64,000 bases of DNA from positions 1 through 64,000 of the forward strand of contig JAXMGQ010000020.1 in the NCBI GenBank assembly GCA_046347195.1, written 5' to 3'. This document shows positions 42,417-51,925 of this stretch, in pieces. Position 1 is the first letter of the stretch; each line of letters starts with the position of its first letter. A program made the position numbers and the translations under genes. Source of the DNA: TMP-86 sp046347195 (GTDB lineage: Bacteria > Pseudomonadota > Gammaproteobacteria > Steroidobacterales > Steroidobacteraceae). Under the pieces are notes generated by a model. That model searched no databases. It had not been told where the DNA came from and saw nothing but the letters and a program-made list of their open reading frames with translations.

Positions 42417-43802
42417 ATGGACGGGCACTCATTACGCTCCTGCTGGCACTTGGGACTGGTGCTCGCCGGGGTGCTGCTGAGCGCAGCGTTGCCCGCGCAG
42501 ATCATCGTCGGCGAGGACACGGAGCGACCCGACCCGGCGCAGCAGCTCGGCAGCACACATGGCGCAGTGCGGGCCGATGTCGACCGGCCGAAGCCCGTGT
42601 ACACCCTGGAGGAACGCGCGGCGCGTGTTCGCCGGCTGCCGGCCTTCCAGCCGCTGGTCGATGCCGCCCCGGCGGGATCCGTGCTCACCCCGCCCCCGGG
42701 GACCTACCGGGGTCCGGTGCTCGTGACCAAGCCGCTCACCATCGACGGCCACGGTGCCGTCACCATCGATGCCGGCGACAAGGGCAGCGTCTTCGAGCTG
42801 CGTGCCGATGGCGCCACCTTGCGGGGGCTGCACCTCACCGGCTCCGGTGAGTCCTACGACACCGATGATTCCTGCCTCGACGTGCGCGGCGACCGCGACG
42901 TCATCGAGAACCTCATCGTCGACGGCTGCCTGTTCGGCATCGACCTGAAGCAGTCGAATCATGCGGTGGTCCGCAACAACCGCATCCGCTCCAAGGACCT
43001 CGAGGTGGCGATGCGGGGTGATGCGATCCGCCTCTGGTACAGCAACGACAACCTCGTTCAGGGCAACCACATCAGCGATTCGCGCGACATGGTGGCCTGG
43101 TACTCCAGCCGCAACGTGTTCCGTGGCAACGAGACACACCACAGCCGCTACTCGCTGCACTTCATGTTCTCGAACGACAACGTGGTGGAGGACAACCGCT
43201 TCTTCGACAACATCGTCGGCGTGTACATGATGTACACCGAGCGGGTGACGGTGCGGCGCAACCTGATCTCGCACGCCACCGGCGCCGCCGGCATGGCGCT
43301 GGGGTTCAAGGAATCCAGCGACTCGGACATCGAGGACAACCAGATCCTGTACTGCTCGGTGGGCGTGGGGTCGGACCTCTCGCCCTTCCAGCCCGGCACC
43401 AGCATCCGCTTCCGCCGCAACCGCCTGGCCTACAACGGCATCGGCGTGCACTTCACCAGCGAGCTCGGCGGCAACCGCTTCGCCGACAATGTGTTCGAGG
43501 GCAATCTCACCGACGTGGTGCAGTCGGGGCGCGGCAAGGGCGGCGTGAACGACTACCACGGCAACTATTTCGACACCTACGAGGGGTTCGATCGCAACCA
43601 CGATGGCTTCGGCGACACCCCCCACCAGCAGTTCGCCTATGCGGATCGCATCTGGATCGAGATCCCCACCGCGCGCTTCTTCATGCTGACGCCGGTGATG
43701 GAGCTGCTCGATTTCCTCGAGCGCCTCGCGCCACTGTCGGCGCCGGAACTGCAGATGCGCGATGACCAGCCGCGCTTCACGCGCGCGGGAGCGCATCCAT
43801 GA
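42417..43802 (+). CDS. nosD: Copper-site maturation protein NosD
   Basis: The 461-residue periplasmic protein has a signal peptide (about residues 7-24) and a parallel beta-helix built from repeats such as VIENLIVDGCLFGIDLKQSN, NLVQGNHISDSRDMVAWYSS and NVVEDNRFFDNIVGVYMMYT. NosD works with the NosFY ABC transporter to assemble the CuZ cluster of NosZ. The start at 42417 follows the nosB stop by 7 bp. The stop overlaps nosG (ATGA). Confidence 0.93.
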   Translation: MDGHSLRSCWHLGLVLAGVLLSAALPAQIIVGEDTERPDPAQQLGSTHGAVRADVDRPKPVYTLEERAARVRRLPAFQPLVDAAPAGSVLTPPPGTYRGPVLVTKPLTIDGHGAVTIDAGDKGSVFELRADGATLRGLHLTGSGESYDTDDSCLDVRGDRDVIENLIVDGCLFGIDLKQSNHAVVRNNRIRSKDLEVAMRGDAIRLWYSNDNLVQGNHISDSRDMVAWYSSRNVFRGNETHHSRYSLHFMFSNDNVVEDNRFFDNIVGVYMMYTERVTVRRNLISHATGAAGMALGFKESSDSDIEDNQILYCSVGVGSDLSPFQPGTSIRFRRNRLAYNGIGVHFTSELGGNRFADNVFEGNLTDVVQSGRGKGGVNDYHGNYFDTYEGFDRNHDGFGDTPHQQFAYADRIWIEIPTARFFMLTPVMELLDFLERLAPLSAPELQMRDDQPRFTRAGAHP

Positions 43803-44662
43803 GCGAGCAGCCGCCAGACAAGCCCGCGGCGGCGCCGACCACGACGCCGACCACAAGCCCGGAACGCCGCCGCCAGGCGCGGCGCCGCTTCCTGCGCACC
43901 GTGCTGCTCGCCGGCGGCGTGCTCGGCGCGGCGCTGTCGGGCTTCCTGCCGCTGGCCTACGCCAAGAGGCTGCGGCTGCGGCCGCCGGGTGCGCTCGACG
44001 AACACGAGTTCCTGGCCTCCTGCATCAAGTGCGGCCAGTGTGTGCAGGTGTGCCCCGTGCAGGCGATCAAGCTCGCGGACCTGGTCGATGGCGTGGGTGT
44101 CGGGGTGCCCTTCATCGAGCCGCGCGCCCAGGCCTGCGACTTCTCCTGCGACGCGGCGCAATGCGTGCTCGCCTGTCCCACCGGCGCGCTCACCTACAAG
44201 AAGGAAGCGTTCCAGTCGGTGCGCAAGGGCGCCGAACTCGCCGCCAAGCCCATCCTCAAGGCCAAGGAGCACGATGCCGAGAACACGCTCAACCTGCGCG
44301 AGCGCATGGGCGTGGCGCGGCTCGTGCGGCCCGAGAGTTGCCTCGCCGTCAAGGGCAAGCCGTTCAAGGGCAAGGCGCGGGGCGAGGAGTTCAAGGGTCA
44401 CCTGCGCTACATGTCGGTGGATCGCTGGAAGCCGATCCCGATCGCCGATCACCCCTATGATCTGGAACGCTGCGATCTGTGCGTGCGCGAGTGTCCCATC
44501 GAGGGCGCCATCTCCATGGAGACCATCACCACCTCGGACGGCCGGCAGTATCAACAGCCCACCGTGCACGAGCCCTGCATCGGCTGCGGGGTGTGCGAGA
44601 TGATCTGCCCGGTGGAGACCGCCTGCATCGAGGTCGAGCAGCGGGAGGTCTGGAAGGCATGA
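43799..44662 (+). CDS. nosG: NosG, four-cluster ferredoxin subunit (NapG-like)
   Basis: The 287-residue protein has a Tat-type leader (RRRFLRTVLLAGG, residues 26-38) and four cysteine motifs for 4Fe-4S clusters: CIKCGQCVQVCP, a CDFSCDAAQCVLACP pair, CDLCVRECP and CIGCGVCEMICP. Length and motif order match NapG/NosG. With NosH it oxidises menaquinol and passes electrons toward NosZ. It overlaps nosH by 4 bp. Confidence 0.92.
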   Translation: MSEQPPDKPAAAPTTTPTTSPERRRQARRRFLRTVLLAGGVLGAALSGFLPLAYAKRLRLRPPGALDEHEFLASCIKCGQCVQVCPVQAIKLADLVDGVGVGVPFIEPRAQACDFSCDAAQCVLACPTGALTYKKEAFQSVRKGAELAAKPILKAKEHDAENTLNLRERMGVARLVRPESCLAVKGKPFKGKARGEEFKGHLRYMSVDRWKPIPIADHPYDLERCDLCVRECPIEGAISMETITTSDGRQYQQPTVHEPCIGCGVCEMICPVETACIEVEQREVWKA

Positions 44663-45750
44663 AGCGTCTCCTCGAGCAGGTGCTCATCATGTTCGGCCGG
44701 GAGCCGAAGAAGAGCATGTCCATCTCGCCGGCCGCGCAAGCCATCCACCTTTCGCAGCGCAAGACCAACAAGGAGCTGGTCCGGCAGGAGCGCGCGAACG
44801 CCCGCGCGAACAAGGGCGTCTCCCACAAGTGGCGCAATCGCCGCTGGGCGGTGCTGATCGCGGTGAACATGCTGTTCGTGGTCTCCTACCACTTCGACGT
44901 CCAGATCCTGGAAGGGGCGCTCACCGCCTCGCGCTTCATCGGCTTCCACCTCATCGACCTGAACTCGGCCCTGCAGGTGATGCTCGCGCACCGGCACATC
45001 ATCGTGAACCTGCTGATCGGCACGCTCACCGTCGGCACGCTCTGGCTGCTGCTGGGAGGCCGGACCTTCTGTTCGTGGGTGTGTCCTTATCACCTGCTCT
45101 CGGAAGTCGCCGAGATGCTGCACCTGAAACTGGCCGCGAATCGCGTGGTATCCGACCAGAAGATCAACCGTCTGCTGCGACTGGGACTGTGGGCCGGTTT
45201 CGCGCTGCTCGCGCTGCTGAGCGGCTACACGGTGTACGAGGCGATCTCACCCACCGGCATCGTCTCTCGTGCCATGATCTACGGCCCGGGGCTTGCGCTG
45301 CTGTGGGTGGTGGCGCTGCTCGGCTTCGAGGTGTTCTTCGTGCGCCGCGCGTGGTGCCGCTATGCCTGTCCCATCGGCCTCACCTATGGCGTGGTCGGCA
45401 CCTTCTCGCCGGTGCGGGTGAAGTACACGCTCACGAGCTGCCTGCATGAAGGCGACTGCCGCAAGGTATGCCTGGTCCCGCACGTGCTGGAGACCGTGGT
45501 GAAGGGCCGGGCGACCGACGTCGAAGTGCCCATCGGCCCTGATTGCACCCGCTGCGGAATGTGCGTGGATGTCTGCCCGACCCACTCGCTGAAGTTCGAC
45601 ATCAAGGGACTCTCCCAGCTGCTGTATTGCCGCCATGCTGCTCAAGGCCACCACCACGACCGACAACATGATCCAGTGCCGCGACCTGAAGAAGAGCTTC
45701 AGGCGCACCGCTGTGCTCAACGGCATCGACCTGGAGTTCGACCGGGGTGA
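44659..45750 (+). CDS. nosH: NosH, membrane ferredoxin subunit (NapH-like)
   Basis: The protein has four or five membrane helices with two polyferredoxin loops (FCSWVCPYHLLSE and CRYACPIGLTYG). Near the C-terminus are CLHEGDCRKVC and a CTRCGMCVDVCPTHSL 4Fe-4S site. It anchors NosG and handles quinol oxidation. Homologues stop shortly after FDIKGLSQLL; here the frame runs on 30 codons into nosF as nonsense, so a single missing base near 45627 probably hides the real stop. Confidence 0.85.
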   Translation: MKRLLEQVLIMFGREPKKSMSISPAAQAIHLSQRKTNKELVRQERANARANKGVSHKWRNRRWAVLIAVNMLFVVSYHFDVQILEGALTASRFIGFHLIDLNSALQVMLAHRHIIVNLLIGTLTVGTLWLLLGGRTFCSWVCPYHLLSEVAEMLHLKLAANRVVSDQKINRLLRLGLWAGFALLALLSGYTVYEAISPTGIVSRAMIYGPGLALLWVVALLGFEVFFVRRAWCRYACPIGLTYGVVGTFSPVRVKYTLTSCLHEGDCRKVCLVPHVLETVVKGRATDVEVPIGPDCTRCGMCVDVCPTHSLKFDIKGLSQLLYCRHAAQGHHHDRQHDPVPRPEEELQAHRCAQRHRPGVRPG

Positions 45751-46510
45751 TCGCATCGCGCTGATCGGTTCCAACGGCGCCGGCAAGACCACGCTGATCC
45801 GCTGCCTGCTGGGGCAGTACACCTGCGAGGGTGAGGTGCGCGTGGCGGGGCTGGATCCCCGGCGGCAGCGCGCCGAGGTGCTGCGCACCGTCGGCTTCGT
45901 TCCGCAAGCTCCCGCCGCCGCTGAAGATGCCCGTGGGACTGCTGATCGACTTCTCCGCCTCGCTGTGCGAGACCGACCCCGCGCAGATCAGTGCCATCGC
46001 CGCGCGCCTGGGGCTCGACACGCGTGCCATCGCCGACCGCCAGTTCGTCCGCCTGTCCGGCGGCATGAAGCAGAAGATCCTCATCGCCATCGCGCTGGGG
46101 CGCCAGGCAACGGTGCTGTTGATGGACGAGCCGGCCGCGAACCTCGACCCGGGCGCGCGCCGCATGTTCTTCGACCTGCTCGCCGAGCGCCAGCACGACA
46201 CCACCATGATCATCTCCAGCCACCGGCTCGATGAGGTGTCGGCGCTGGTCAATCGCGTGGTCGAACTCGACACCGGCAAGGTGGTGCTGGATGATCGCGT
46301 CGCCGAGGATGTCAGCTTGAGCGGCCGCATCGCCTGCACCGTGACGGTGAAGCGCGCGGAAGCGGCGCTGGCGCGGTCCTTGAGCGCCTGGCAGTTCCAG
46401 GACCTGGGCGGTGGCCTGCGCTGGGAGGGCGAGATCGCGGGCGTCGACCGGCTGCGCTTCGTCGGCCTGTCATCGCGCTGATCGACCAGCTCTCGATGGG
46501 CGAGAAATGA
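45635..46510 (+). pseudogene. nosF: Copper-ABC ATPase NosF, two frameshifts
   Basis: The ATPase of the NosDFY system is clear across two frames: Walker A GSNGAGKTTLIRCLL, then VGFVPQ before the first shift near 45909. LPPPLKMPV, the signature LSGGMKQK and Walker B VLLMDEPAANLDP follow in the second frame. Removing one G near 45909 restores VGFVPQLPPPLKMPV. A second shift near 46472 hides the natural ending (IALIDQLSMGEK), whose stop overlaps the nosL start. Both look like single-base errors. Confidence 0.8.
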
Positions 46511-46984
46511 TCAGCCGGCGCAGCCTGCTCTCCGGCGGCGCCGCGGCGCTGTCCGGCGCCCTGTCCCCCTGGCTGCTGGGCGGCTGCGCGCCGAAAGGCG
46601 GCGCCACGGGCCCCGTCGCGATCCAGTGGGATCACCGGGCCGTGCACGCAATGTGGCATGGCGCTGTCCAGGCCTGACGCTTCGCCGTGCACAGGTGCAG
46701 GCGGACCGGGCAACCAGCATCACGACTTCGATGACATCGGCTGCGCCATCACCTGGCTCGCCGCACATCAGTGGCCCACCGAGCCCGCACCGCGCCTGTG
46801 GGTGGCGGCGCTCGACAGCCGCGGTGAACCGCGATGGCTCGATGCCGCCGCCGCCGGGTATCTCGAGGGTCACGCATCACCCATGGGCTATGGCTTCGGT
46901 GCCGTGGATCATGCCGAGCCCGGCAGCATCGGGTTCCCGCAGCTTCGCGAGCGGGTGCTGGCGCGAACGAGGAGGACATCATGA
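46507..46984 (+). pseudogene. nosL: Copper chaperone NosL, several frameshifts
   Basis: The first frame gives a Tat-like/lipoprotein leader (ISRRSLLSGGAAALSGALSP and a GGC lipobox). The copper-binding CGMALS segment and the conserved PGNQHHDFDDIGCAITWLAA with the C-terminal MGYGFGAVDHAEPGSIGF lie in other frames. At least two single-base changes between about 46630 and 46715 are needed to join them. NosL delivers copper to NosD/NosZ. The stop overlaps nosY. Confidence 0.75.
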
Positions 46985-47808
46985 AGCAGCTCCTGCTCAC
47001 CGCCCGGCTCGACCTGGTCGAGTCCCTGCGCGCGCGCTGGTTCCAGCTCTACACGCTGGTGTTCGGCGGCATCGTCGCCGTGCTGTTCGTCTTCGGCGTC
47101 ACCGAATCCCGGGTGCTGGGCTTCGTGGGGCTCTCGCGCCTGCTGGTGACCTACATCCAGCTCACCATGGCCATCCTGCCCATCTTCGTGCTCATCACCA
47201 CGGTGCGCTCGGTCGCGGGTGACCGCGAGGCCGGCGTGTTCGAGTACCTGCTCTCGCTGCCCGTGTCGCTGGGCGCGTGGTTCCTGGGGAAGATCGTCGG
47301 CCGCTACGTCGCGATCTTCGCGCCGGTGATGCTCGCCATGCTCGCCGCCATCATCGTCGCGCGGGTGAAGGGCCTGCCCGTTCCCTGGGGCATGTTCGGC
47401 TACTACACCGCGCTGCTCGCGACCATGGCCGCCTGCTTCCTCGGCATCGGCATGCTCGTCTCGGTCATCGCCCGCAGCACGGATGTCGCACAGGGCGCGG
47501 CCTTCCTCATCTGGCTCACGCTCCTGCTGTTCCTCGACCTGATCCTGCTCGGCGTCATGATCCAGGGGAAGGTGGCGCCGGAAGTGGCGGTGGGCGTGGC
47601 GCTCGTCAACCCCCTGCAGGTGTTTCGCACCGCGGCGCTGGCCATGTTCGATCCGCAGCTCATCGTCCTCGGCCCTTCCGCCTATGTGATCCTGGACAAC
47701 TTCGGACTGACCGGATACAAAGTCTTCGCGCTCGCCTATCCCGCCCTCATCGGCCTGGGCAGCGCGCTGCTCGGATACGGTCTCTTCCGGCGCAGCGACC
47801 TGCCCTGA
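46981..47808 (+). CDS. nosY: Copper-ABC permease NosY
   Basis: The intact 275-residue permease has six membrane helices, including LLVTYIQLTMAILPIFVLIT, the SVAGDREAGVFEYLLSLPVS loop that typifies NosY-like ABC-2 permeases, and LVNPLQVFRTAALAMFDP. It pairs with NosF to drive CuZ assembly through NosD. Its intact state amid frameshifted neighbours argues that the locus is under selection or was until recently. Confidence 0.92.
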   Translation: MKQLLLTARLDLVESLRARWFQLYTLVFGGIVAVLFVFGVTESRVLGFVGLSRLLVTYIQLTMAILPIFVLITTVRSVAGDREAGVFEYLLSLPVSLGAWFLGKIVGRYVAIFAPVMLAMLAAIIVARVKGLPVPWGMFGYYTALLATMAACFLGIGMLVSVIARSTDVAQGAAFLIWLTLLLFLDLILLGVMIQGKVAPEVAVGVALVNPLQVFRTAALAMFDPQLIVLGPSAYVILDNFGLTGYKVFALAYPALIGLGSALLGYGLFRRSDLP

Positions 47809-47827
47809 TTCGCCTTTTCGGGGTGGC

Positions 47828-48765
47828 ATGAACGCGGCGATCGAACCCACCCCGGCGGCGATGTCCAATCCGCTGCGGCGCTACATCGCCGCCACGCGGC
47901 CGCCGTTCCTGAGCGTGACGCTCGTGGGCTGCCTCGTGGGCCTTGCCAGCGCCCATGGGAGCGGTGTGCACGTCGGCGCGCTCACCGCGACGGTCACCAT
48001 CGTCTTCGCCCTCATGGCGCACGCCGGCGTGAACGTGCTCAACGACTACTTCGATGATCGCAATGGCACCGATGCCGCCAACACCGAGCGGGTGTTCCCG
48101 CCACCGGTGGCAGTCGCTTCATCCAGAACGGCATCCTGACGCAGCGCGAGACCGGACAGTACGGCTACCTGCTGCTGCTCGCCGTCGTGCCGGCCGGCCT
48201 GTGGCTCGCGAGCCAAAGCGCCATCGGCCTGATCTGGATCGGCGTGGCGGGGCTGCTGGTGGGCTGGAGCTATTCGGCGCCGCCGCTGCAGCTCGTGAGC
48301 CGCGGGCTCGGGGAACTGGCCATCACCGCCGGCTGGCTGCTCGTGGTGGTGGGCGCGGACTTCGTGCAGCGTCGCGACTTCGCCTTCGCGCCGCTCGCCG
48401 CGGGCCTGTGCTTCGCGCTGCTGGTGGCCAACGTGCTCTACATCAACCAGTTTCCGGACGCGCGTGCCGATGCGCTGGCGGGCAAGCGGACCCTCGTGGT
48501 GCGCCTGGGCGCCGATCGCGCGCGCGCGGGCTACGCCGTGATCACCGCGATCGGCGGCCTGTGGCTCGTGGGCTGCGTCATCAGCGGCCAGCTTCCCCGG
48601 CTCGCGCTGGTGTCGCTGGCACCACTGGAGTTCAGCGCCGCGGCGCTCGCGGTCCTGTGGCGGGGCACGATGCGCCCCTCGGCGCTGGCGCCCGCCATCA
48701 AGCTGACCATCCTCGCCGCGGTGGCGCACGGGCTGCTCCTGTGCCTCGCATTGCTGCCCGGCTGA
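47828..48765 (+). pseudogene. UbiA-family prenyltransferase, one frameshift
   Basis: The first frame gives the N-terminal helix and the diphosphate-binding site NVLNDYFDDRNGTD. The second starts with GGSRFIQNGILTQRETG and contains the second Asp-rich loop YINQFPDARADALAGKRTLV, with six or seven helices. Restoring one base near 48103 joins them (NTERVFPPxTGGSRFIQ). The sequence is closer to MenA-type than to UbiA proper. It could serve menaquinone or another prenylated cofactor, but this is inference. Few nos loci carry such a gene. Confidence 0.72.
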
Positions 48766-48784
48766 CCTCCAGGGAGACCTGTCC

Positions 48785-49213
48785 GTGACCGTAAGTCCTT
48801 CGATCGCGTTTGTCGCGCCTTGTTCGCAGCGGCGGCTGGCAAGCGCCCGCGGGCTAAACCAAGCGCCCGCGGCTGGAGAAACGCCGGCGGCGGCAGAAAC
48901 GCCTGCGGCGGGCGAGACGCCCGTGACAAGGCACTCCGCGAAACAGGCGCTGGAATCGATCGAGACGCTCGGCGAGGCCAACGGGCAGGCGCTGGCCTGC
49001 GGCGCAGAGCAAGCCGCCGCGCGTGCCCGCGAGCTCATGCTCCACCATTCGCCGCGCACCTCGACCTACGGTTCGGCCTTCGAACAGGCCACGCAGCGCG
49101 GCTACCTGGGCCAGGTGCAGGGTAACAAGCCCTGTCCTTCTGAAGCGGAACTCAACGTGCGCCTCGAGACGATCGCCCGGAAGCTGCGCGAGACTTTGCC
49201 GCAGGGCGAATGA
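48785..49213 (+). CDS. Hypothetical protein between prenyltransferase and SCO gene
   Basis: The 142-residue protein has an Ala/Glu/Thr/Pro repeat near residues 27-48 (AAGETPAAAETPAAGETP) and an Arg/Ala/Glu-rich helical middle. It ends in a YLGQVQGNKPCPSEAELNVR region with a single Cys. No clear signal peptide or known fold is visible. Its stop overlaps the next gene by 4 bp, and it lies in the same direction as the nos genes, so co-expression is likely. Confidence 0.5.
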   Translation: MTVSPSIAFVAPCSQRRLASARGLNQAPAAGETPAAAETPAAGETPVTRHSAKQALESIETLGEANGQALACGAEQAAARARELMLHHSPRTSTYGSAFEQATQRGYLGQVQGNKPCPSEAELNVRLETIARKLRETLPQGE

Positions 49214-49855
49214 GCCGTCCGCGAAAATTGCTCCTTCGAGCCTGCGCGGCGCTTCTCGCCCTGTGCGCCGGCAAGGATGTGGGCCGCCGTGCCGGCCAGG
49301 CCGCTGATTCGGGCGCCCACTGCCGCGGGCGCTGCCACCCGGACGAATCGCCCGTCAACCCGCGCTACGTGCTGCTCGATGCGCATGGACGCATGGTGGG
49401 CAACGAGGACTTCCCGGGGCGCTTCCAGCTCATCACCTTCGGCACCCTCCTGCCCGGATGCTCTGTCCGACCACGCTGTCGACCATGGCCCGCGCGCTAC
49501 CAGGCGCTGGGCCCGCTGGCGAACGCCTGCAACTCGTCTTCATCGGCGTGGATCCGGAGCGTGACGCCGAGTGCTCGCACGCTACGGCGTATTTCGGTTA
49601 CATCATCGGTCTGACCGGCGCCGCCGGACCTGGGTGCCGGGCCTGTGCCGATCACTTCGGTGCGGACCCGCCGAGTTCCGCGAGCCCGGCTCCGGGCCAG
49701 AAGGACTATGCCATCGATCACCACGGGCATGTACTGCTGCTCATGCTCTGCCGAGGACGGACGGCAGCTTCATCCGCAGGTTTGCCGATGCCACGACGGC
49801 CGCCAGCCTGGGCGAGCAACTGAGCGCGGTGATGCGCGAGGAGCCGAGGCGCTGA
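49210..49855 (+). pseudogene. SCO1/SenC-type copper chaperone, multiple frameshifts
   Basis: Pieces of an SCO protein appear in three frames: YVLLDAHGRMVGNEDFPGRF, a CPDVC copper motif recoverable near 49453 by removing one C, LQLVFIGVDPERD, YAIDHHGHVLLL, and finally FIRRFADATTAASLG. At least four single-base changes are needed for one continuous frame. SCO proteins mature CuA sites, so a role in NosZ CuA assembly fits. The pattern resembles the other frameshifts in this stretch. Confidence 0.7.
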
Positions 49856-49870
49856 GGGCCGCTGCGATCC

Positions 49871-51182
49871 TCACCGGTGGCCATGTTCCGAAGCCTCCGG
49901 CCGCTGCACCGGCGGGGCCGGACTGAATGCGCGGCGGTGCACCCAGATGGCACGACCGACGTTGAACGCGAGCCAGGCGCTGGAGGCCGCGAACAGGACG
50001 CCGGCGGGACGCGCGAGTGCCGGCACGAACGGTGCAGCCAGCAGGGCCGGCATCGCGACGCCGAACAGCATGAACTGACCGCGGGCGCTGGACTGCGGGA
50101 TGATGCTCGCGGTTCCCGGCGTGCGGCGGGGCCCGTGCAGGCGCGAGAGTCGCAGCCAGAGCATGAACGGCACGATCTTGTAGAGCATGCCGCTGATGGC
50201 GGCGACGAACACGCCCACCAGGGTGAGCACCCCCAGCGCCACCTGTGTGGCGGGTCCGAGCGATGCCGGCAGCATCGGCAGCGCGATGCTGCCGGCGCCG
50301 AGCAGCAGGATCGAGACCATGGCGAGCGCAGGTAGAGCGCGCTCGCGTCCTTCGCCGGGCGGCGGCTGCGCAACATCAGCCACAGCAGCATGATGGCGAA
50401 CACGCCTGCGGCCGCCAGCACGAGGCTCATGGCCAATGTCCCCGCAAGGGCCGGTCCTGCCGCGATGCAGGCCAGCGTCCAGGCAAGAAGCGCGGCACTG
50501 ACCGCACCGGCGCAGGCGGCGAGCAGCCAGCGTGGAAAGCGTGCCGTGAGCTGCAGCATCGGCACCGCGACACCGGCCACGGACATCAGCAGGACCAGCG
50601 ACCACCCGCCCAGGCCCCAGGAGGCGTGCAGGTCGGTGAAGGGAAGCAGGGGAAGAGCGGCCTTCCCGCGCAAGCGAGAACGAGCCAGGTGCCGAGGACG
50701 GCGGTGACGGCGAGACCCATCAGCGCGAGCCACAGGGTTCCGCCGGTGCGCAGCCCGCGTGAGCCCCCGAGGCCGGCGAGCAGGATCAGCAGGAAGAGGC
50801 CGATGCCTGTCGCCAGCAGCACGGCGGCGGGCAGCAGCAGGTGGAAGGCGCCGGCACCCAGCGCGCAGGGCAACAGCACGCCGCCGGCGAGCATGGGAAC
50901 TTGCGACAGCCGCGCCGACCAGGCAGGACGCCAGATGCGCGCACCGGCGACCACGGGCGTGAATTGCAGCAGCGCGCCGCACATGGTCTGCAGCATGAAG
51001 CCCACGGTGAGGAGATGGGTGAGCGCGAGCGCCCCCGGGCTCCAGCGCGACTCGAGTGCGGTGGAGCCCTGCACCGCCAGCACGATGCCGGCCGCCACGA
51101 GAAAACAGGGCCCCGCGGCGAGGAAGGGCATGGTCACGCCCGGCGAGGGCGCATGGTCCAGCGAGAAGGTGACCGGCCGCAT
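49871..51182 (-). pseudogene. Multi-pass membrane protein, two frameshifts
   Basis: About twelve hydrophobic segments occur over roughly 437 codons in three pieces: a start with FSLDHAPSPGVTMPFLAAGP and LTVGFMLQTMCGALLQFTPV, a middle with LHASWGLGGWSLVLLMSVAG, and an end with ISGMLYKIVPFMLWLRLSRL and LAFNVGRAIWVHRRAF. The shifts lie near 50670 and 50340. The protein resembles uncharacterised membrane proteins of denitrifiers related to the NnrS/heme-copper-oxidase superfamily, but the assignment is uncertain. It is divergent from the nos genes and grouped with a DUF2249 and a hemerythrin gene. Confidence 0.6.
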
Positions 51183-51194
51183 CGGACCCGTCCG

Positions 51195-51419
51195 TCAGCC
51201 GGACTTGGGTTTGCGGATCACCAGCTGATGGGTGCCGTCCTGGCGCACCGTCTCCTCCCAGGCAAACCCATGGTCCTGCAGGATGAACAGCAGCGGTTCG
51301 GGATGGCAGGCGACGAGCAGCGTCAACGACTCCCCGTCCGGCAGCGAGTCGAGCGCCTCCAGGGTCCGCTCGAGCGGCTCCGGGGGCAGCATGCCGCGGC
51401 CGTCGATCAGGATGCTCAC
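51195..51419 (-). CDS. DUF2249-domain protein
   Basis: The 74-residue protein has the compact alpha-beta DUF2249 fold related to TusA: DGRGMLPPEPLERTLEALDS, then LTLLVACHPEPLLFILQDHG and FAWEETVRQDGTHQLVI. These proteins often accompany hemerythrin and nitrogen-oxide respiration genes; function is unknown. Its start overlaps the hemerythrin-gene stop. Confidence 0.85.
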   Translation of the reverse strand: MSILIDGRGMLPPEPLERTLEALDSLPDGESLTLLVACHPEPLLFILQDHGFAWEETVRQDGTHQLVIRKPKSG

Positions 51420-51862
51420 AACGCGGCGATCTCCTGCGCGAATTGCGCAGCGAACTGCTCACCTTCGGCACCGAGCTGATGCTCGCACATCGGGTACAGG
51501 ACGTTCTCCTCCTTGAGATTGTGCTGTTGCAGCAGGATCAACAGGGTCTCGGCGCGGTCGGCGAACCCCGCCCCGTCCTGCCGGCCGATCGCTTCGCCGC
51601 ATTCTTCGAGGAGTTCGCGCATCTGCGCGTGCTCCTCGCGCATGACGGTGGTGGGACCGCCGCGCATCCCCGTGAGGGCCTCGAAGCTCGGGAACAGGCG
51701 GTTCTCCTCGGCCTGGAAATGCCATTCTATCTCGGCATTGAGGCGTTGCTGGGCCTCCTGCGCCGCCTGCCAGTCGCCCTCGTGGACCTTGGCCTCCACC
51801 GTGGTGAACAGCTCATCGCAGTGCTGGTGATGATGGGTCAGAATCGTCGTTAGCGCTTCCAT
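51416..51862 (-). CDS. Hemerythrin-like HHE-domain protein
   Basis: The 148-residue four-helix protein shows the di-iron ligand pattern HHHQHCDELF, EIEWHFQAEENRLFPSFE, EEHAQMREL, and HNLKEENVLYPMCEH. Such proteins bind oxygen or NO or help repair damaged iron centres, and are common next to denitrification genes. The ATG at 51862 is preferred. An FNR/DNR-type box lies 64 bp upstream, shared with the divergent Crp/Fnr gene. Confidence 0.9.
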   Translation of the reverse strand: MEALTTILTHHHQHCDELFTTVEAKVHEGDWQAAQEAQQRLNAEIEWHFQAEENRLFPSFEALTGMRGGPTTVMREEHAQMRELLEECGEAIGRQDGAGFADRAETLLILLQQHNLKEENVLYPMCEHQLGAEGEQFAAQFAQEIAAL

Positions 51863-51925
51863 CGGTTTCTCATTCGCAGGAGTATCGATGCATCCATGCT
51901 CCACCCCCGTGCCCTGTAGTGCCTT

